64,000 nucleotides of DNA from Acidobacteriota bacterium (lineage in GTDB: Bacteria; Acidobacteriota; Vicinamibacteria; Vicinamibacterales; Vicinamibacteraceae), in NCBI GenBank assembly GCA_020845575.1, contig JADLFL010000020.1:1-64000 (forward strand), read 5' to 3'. Both the position numbers and the translations under genes were made by a program. Below are positions 63,089 to 64,000 of the stretch, piece by piece (the stretch's first letter is position 1; the number at the start of each line of letters is the position of its first letter). The notes below the pieces were generated by a model that saw only the letters and a list, made by a program, of their open reading frames with translations, was not told the DNA's origin and ran no database searches.

Positions 63089-63120
63089 GCGTAGGGGCCG
63101 GTCTTGGCCGACCCCTACGC
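63089..63120. terminator. Inverted repeat between convergent polA and TPR-like genes
   Basis: GCGTAGGGGCCGG pairs with CCGACCCCTACGC (one mismatch), with a 6-base loop. It ends seven bases before the stop of the minus-strand gene. Without a T-run it is likely a Rho-assisted or repeat-type stop. Confidence 0.6.
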
Positions 63121-63127
63121 GTGAGCG

Positions 63128-63955
63128 TCACTTCCAGCGCAGCTTCGCTTCATCCCACTCGGCGGTGAAGCGGGCGGCGGCGCCGGCGTCAGGGTCGTCG
63201 GGGAGGCGCTTCACGCGTTCGGGGATGATCGCCTGCGTCACGAGGCGATCGATGTCCGTGCGCAACTGGACGCCATTGTCTGGCGCCAGCGTCGAGCGCA
63301 CCCACGCCGCGATCGCGAGATCCCAGGCCAACTCGAGATCACCGCGCGCCAGCGCGGACGCGGGCAACCAGTACGACGCCGCTGACGAGTCAGGATGCCG
63401 GCCGAGATGCGCGCGCAGGCGCGCCTCGACGTCGGCGTACACCTCCACGCGCTCGTCGGGCGGACGCGTCTGCGCGTATCGATCCATCGCCGTGGCCCAC
63501 CAGTCGAGCACCTGCTCTCGCTCGGCGTGCGACAGTACGTCCATCTGCTCCAGCACCGGTTCGAGCAGACTCGCCGCGGGACGATAGTCGGCATCGAGGT
63601 ACAGCGCTTCGCCGAGGCCGACCACGAGATCGATGCGCCCGCGATCGCCGAGCGACGCCGCCTCGACCCCCCGCAGGGCAGTCCGCGCGCTGTCGAGATC
63701 CTCGGCCACGCGGTTGGTCCGATGCCGCTCGAGCAGGGCGCGACCGAGCAACAGACGCGCCTCGTTCTGCACGCCAGGCCGAGACGCCACCTCCGCCGCC
63801 GCCGCGATCGCATCGTCGTACATGCCGGCGTTGTAGAGCTGACGCACACGGGCCAGGGGATCGGGCGGCGCCGGCTGCGCCAGCGCGGTCACCTGAGCCG
63901 CAAGAAGGACCACGCCCGCCAGTCCACTGCGTACGAAAACAGTAAGTGCTTGCAT
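63128..63955 (-). CDS. Exported TPR-like protein
   Basis: A 275-residue protein with a signal sequence (SGLAGVVLLAAQVTALAQ) and helical repeats of TPR type (ARVRQLYNAGMYDDAIAAAAEVAS; RIDLVVGLGEALYLDADYRPAASLLEPVLEQ; SYWLPASALARGDLELAWDLAIAAW). The end TAEWDEAKLRWK is conserved-looking. ATG 63955 was chosen over 63964 because it stands next to the hydrophobic segment. It is the last gene; on the minus strand TATAGC lies about 35 bases upstream (63990-63995), a possible -10 element. The role is probably in protein-protein interaction; partner unknown. Confidence 0.75.
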   Translation of the reverse strand: MQALTVFVRSGLAGVVLLAAQVTALAQPAPPDPLARVRQLYNAGMYDDAIAAAAEVASRPGVQNEARLLLGRALLERHRTNRVAEDLDSARTALRGVEAASLGDRGRIDLVVGLGEALYLDADYRPAASLLEPVLEQMDVLSHAEREQVLDWWATAMDRYAQTRPPDERVEVYADVEARLRAHLGRHPDSSAASYWLPASALARGDLELAWDLAIAAWVRSTLAPDNGVQLRTDIDRLVTQAIIPERVKRLPDDPDAGAAARFTAEWDEAKLRWK

Positions 63956-64000
63956 GTCAGCCACTTCCGAACACCGCCCACCGGCAGCTTGCTATACTCC

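Noticed and set aside
60342..63131. A 929-codon open frame on the minus strand opposite polA
   Set aside because: Antisense shadow with skewed Arg/Val/Asp composition; polA has full motifs and codon use.

Overview
This is a GC-rich bacterial chromosome window with dense coding on both strands. It holds one partial 16S rRNA gene and about 55 protein genes. I see no phage, transposase, CRISPR array or tRNA gene. The gene set is Gram-negative: lipoproteins, an outer-membrane barrel with a carboxypeptidase-regulatory domain, a Spy-like periplasmic protein, NtrC-type regulation. Dispersed palindromic and 7-bp repeats and acidobacterial-style secreted proteins make an Acidobacteriota member, perhaps Vicinamibacteria (subgroup 6), the most likely source. 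That placement is inference; no search could be run.

Layout. 1-2227: 5' part of a 16S gene on the minus strand, about 750 bases of leader with two sigma70-type promoters, then tyrS. 2517-9532: two copies of a module made of a small PilZ protein followed by a kinase-like protein that lacks catalytic residues. A metallophosphoesterase and purN lie between the copies. 9601-19813: a minus-strand purine operon (purB, purS, purQ, purL, purF, purM) with two tiny membrane proteins, a HEAT-repeat protein and an upstream M16 peptidase. purF carries an in-frame amber codon and purL a repeat-derived insert. 19967-22636: rlmN, purD (also with a repeat insert) and rpsU.

22797-30090: a STAS protein, a UbiA-type prenyltransferase, a coiled-coil protein of unknown function and four glycosyltransferases in two paralogous pairs ordered A-B-B'-A', probably a surface glycan locus. 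30182-39515 (minus): a persulfide dioxygenase-rhodanese fusion, an NtrC-family regulator with its large membrane kinase, a barrel protein and a secreted protein. 39600-43793 (plus): glgC, eno and gpmI, linking glycogen synthesis to lower glycolysis. 43899-49424: a small unknown protein, two oligopeptide-type ABC ATPases without permeases, glutaminyl cyclase, SGNH hydrolase, a LolD/MacB-type ATPase and an anchored protein. 49430-55704: acetyl-CoA synthetase, PAP2-type and glycine-rich membrane proteins, a methyltransferase, a ZIP metal transporter and an MFS carrier. 55916-63955: a BON protein, an OmpR/kinase pair divergent from a Spy-like protein (Cpx-like layout), an LppM-like lipoprotein, polA and a TPR-like secreted protein.

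The best candidate for an undescribed system is the duplicated PilZ plus pseudo-kinase module. The PilZ proteins keep both c-di-GMP-binding motifs, while the partners have lost the phosphoacceptor His and the ATP-binding Asn/Asp residues. Other points of note are repeat elements inside the reading frames of two essential purine genes, the purF amber codon, and a PolA with a Tyr in the O-helix and no proofreading residues.
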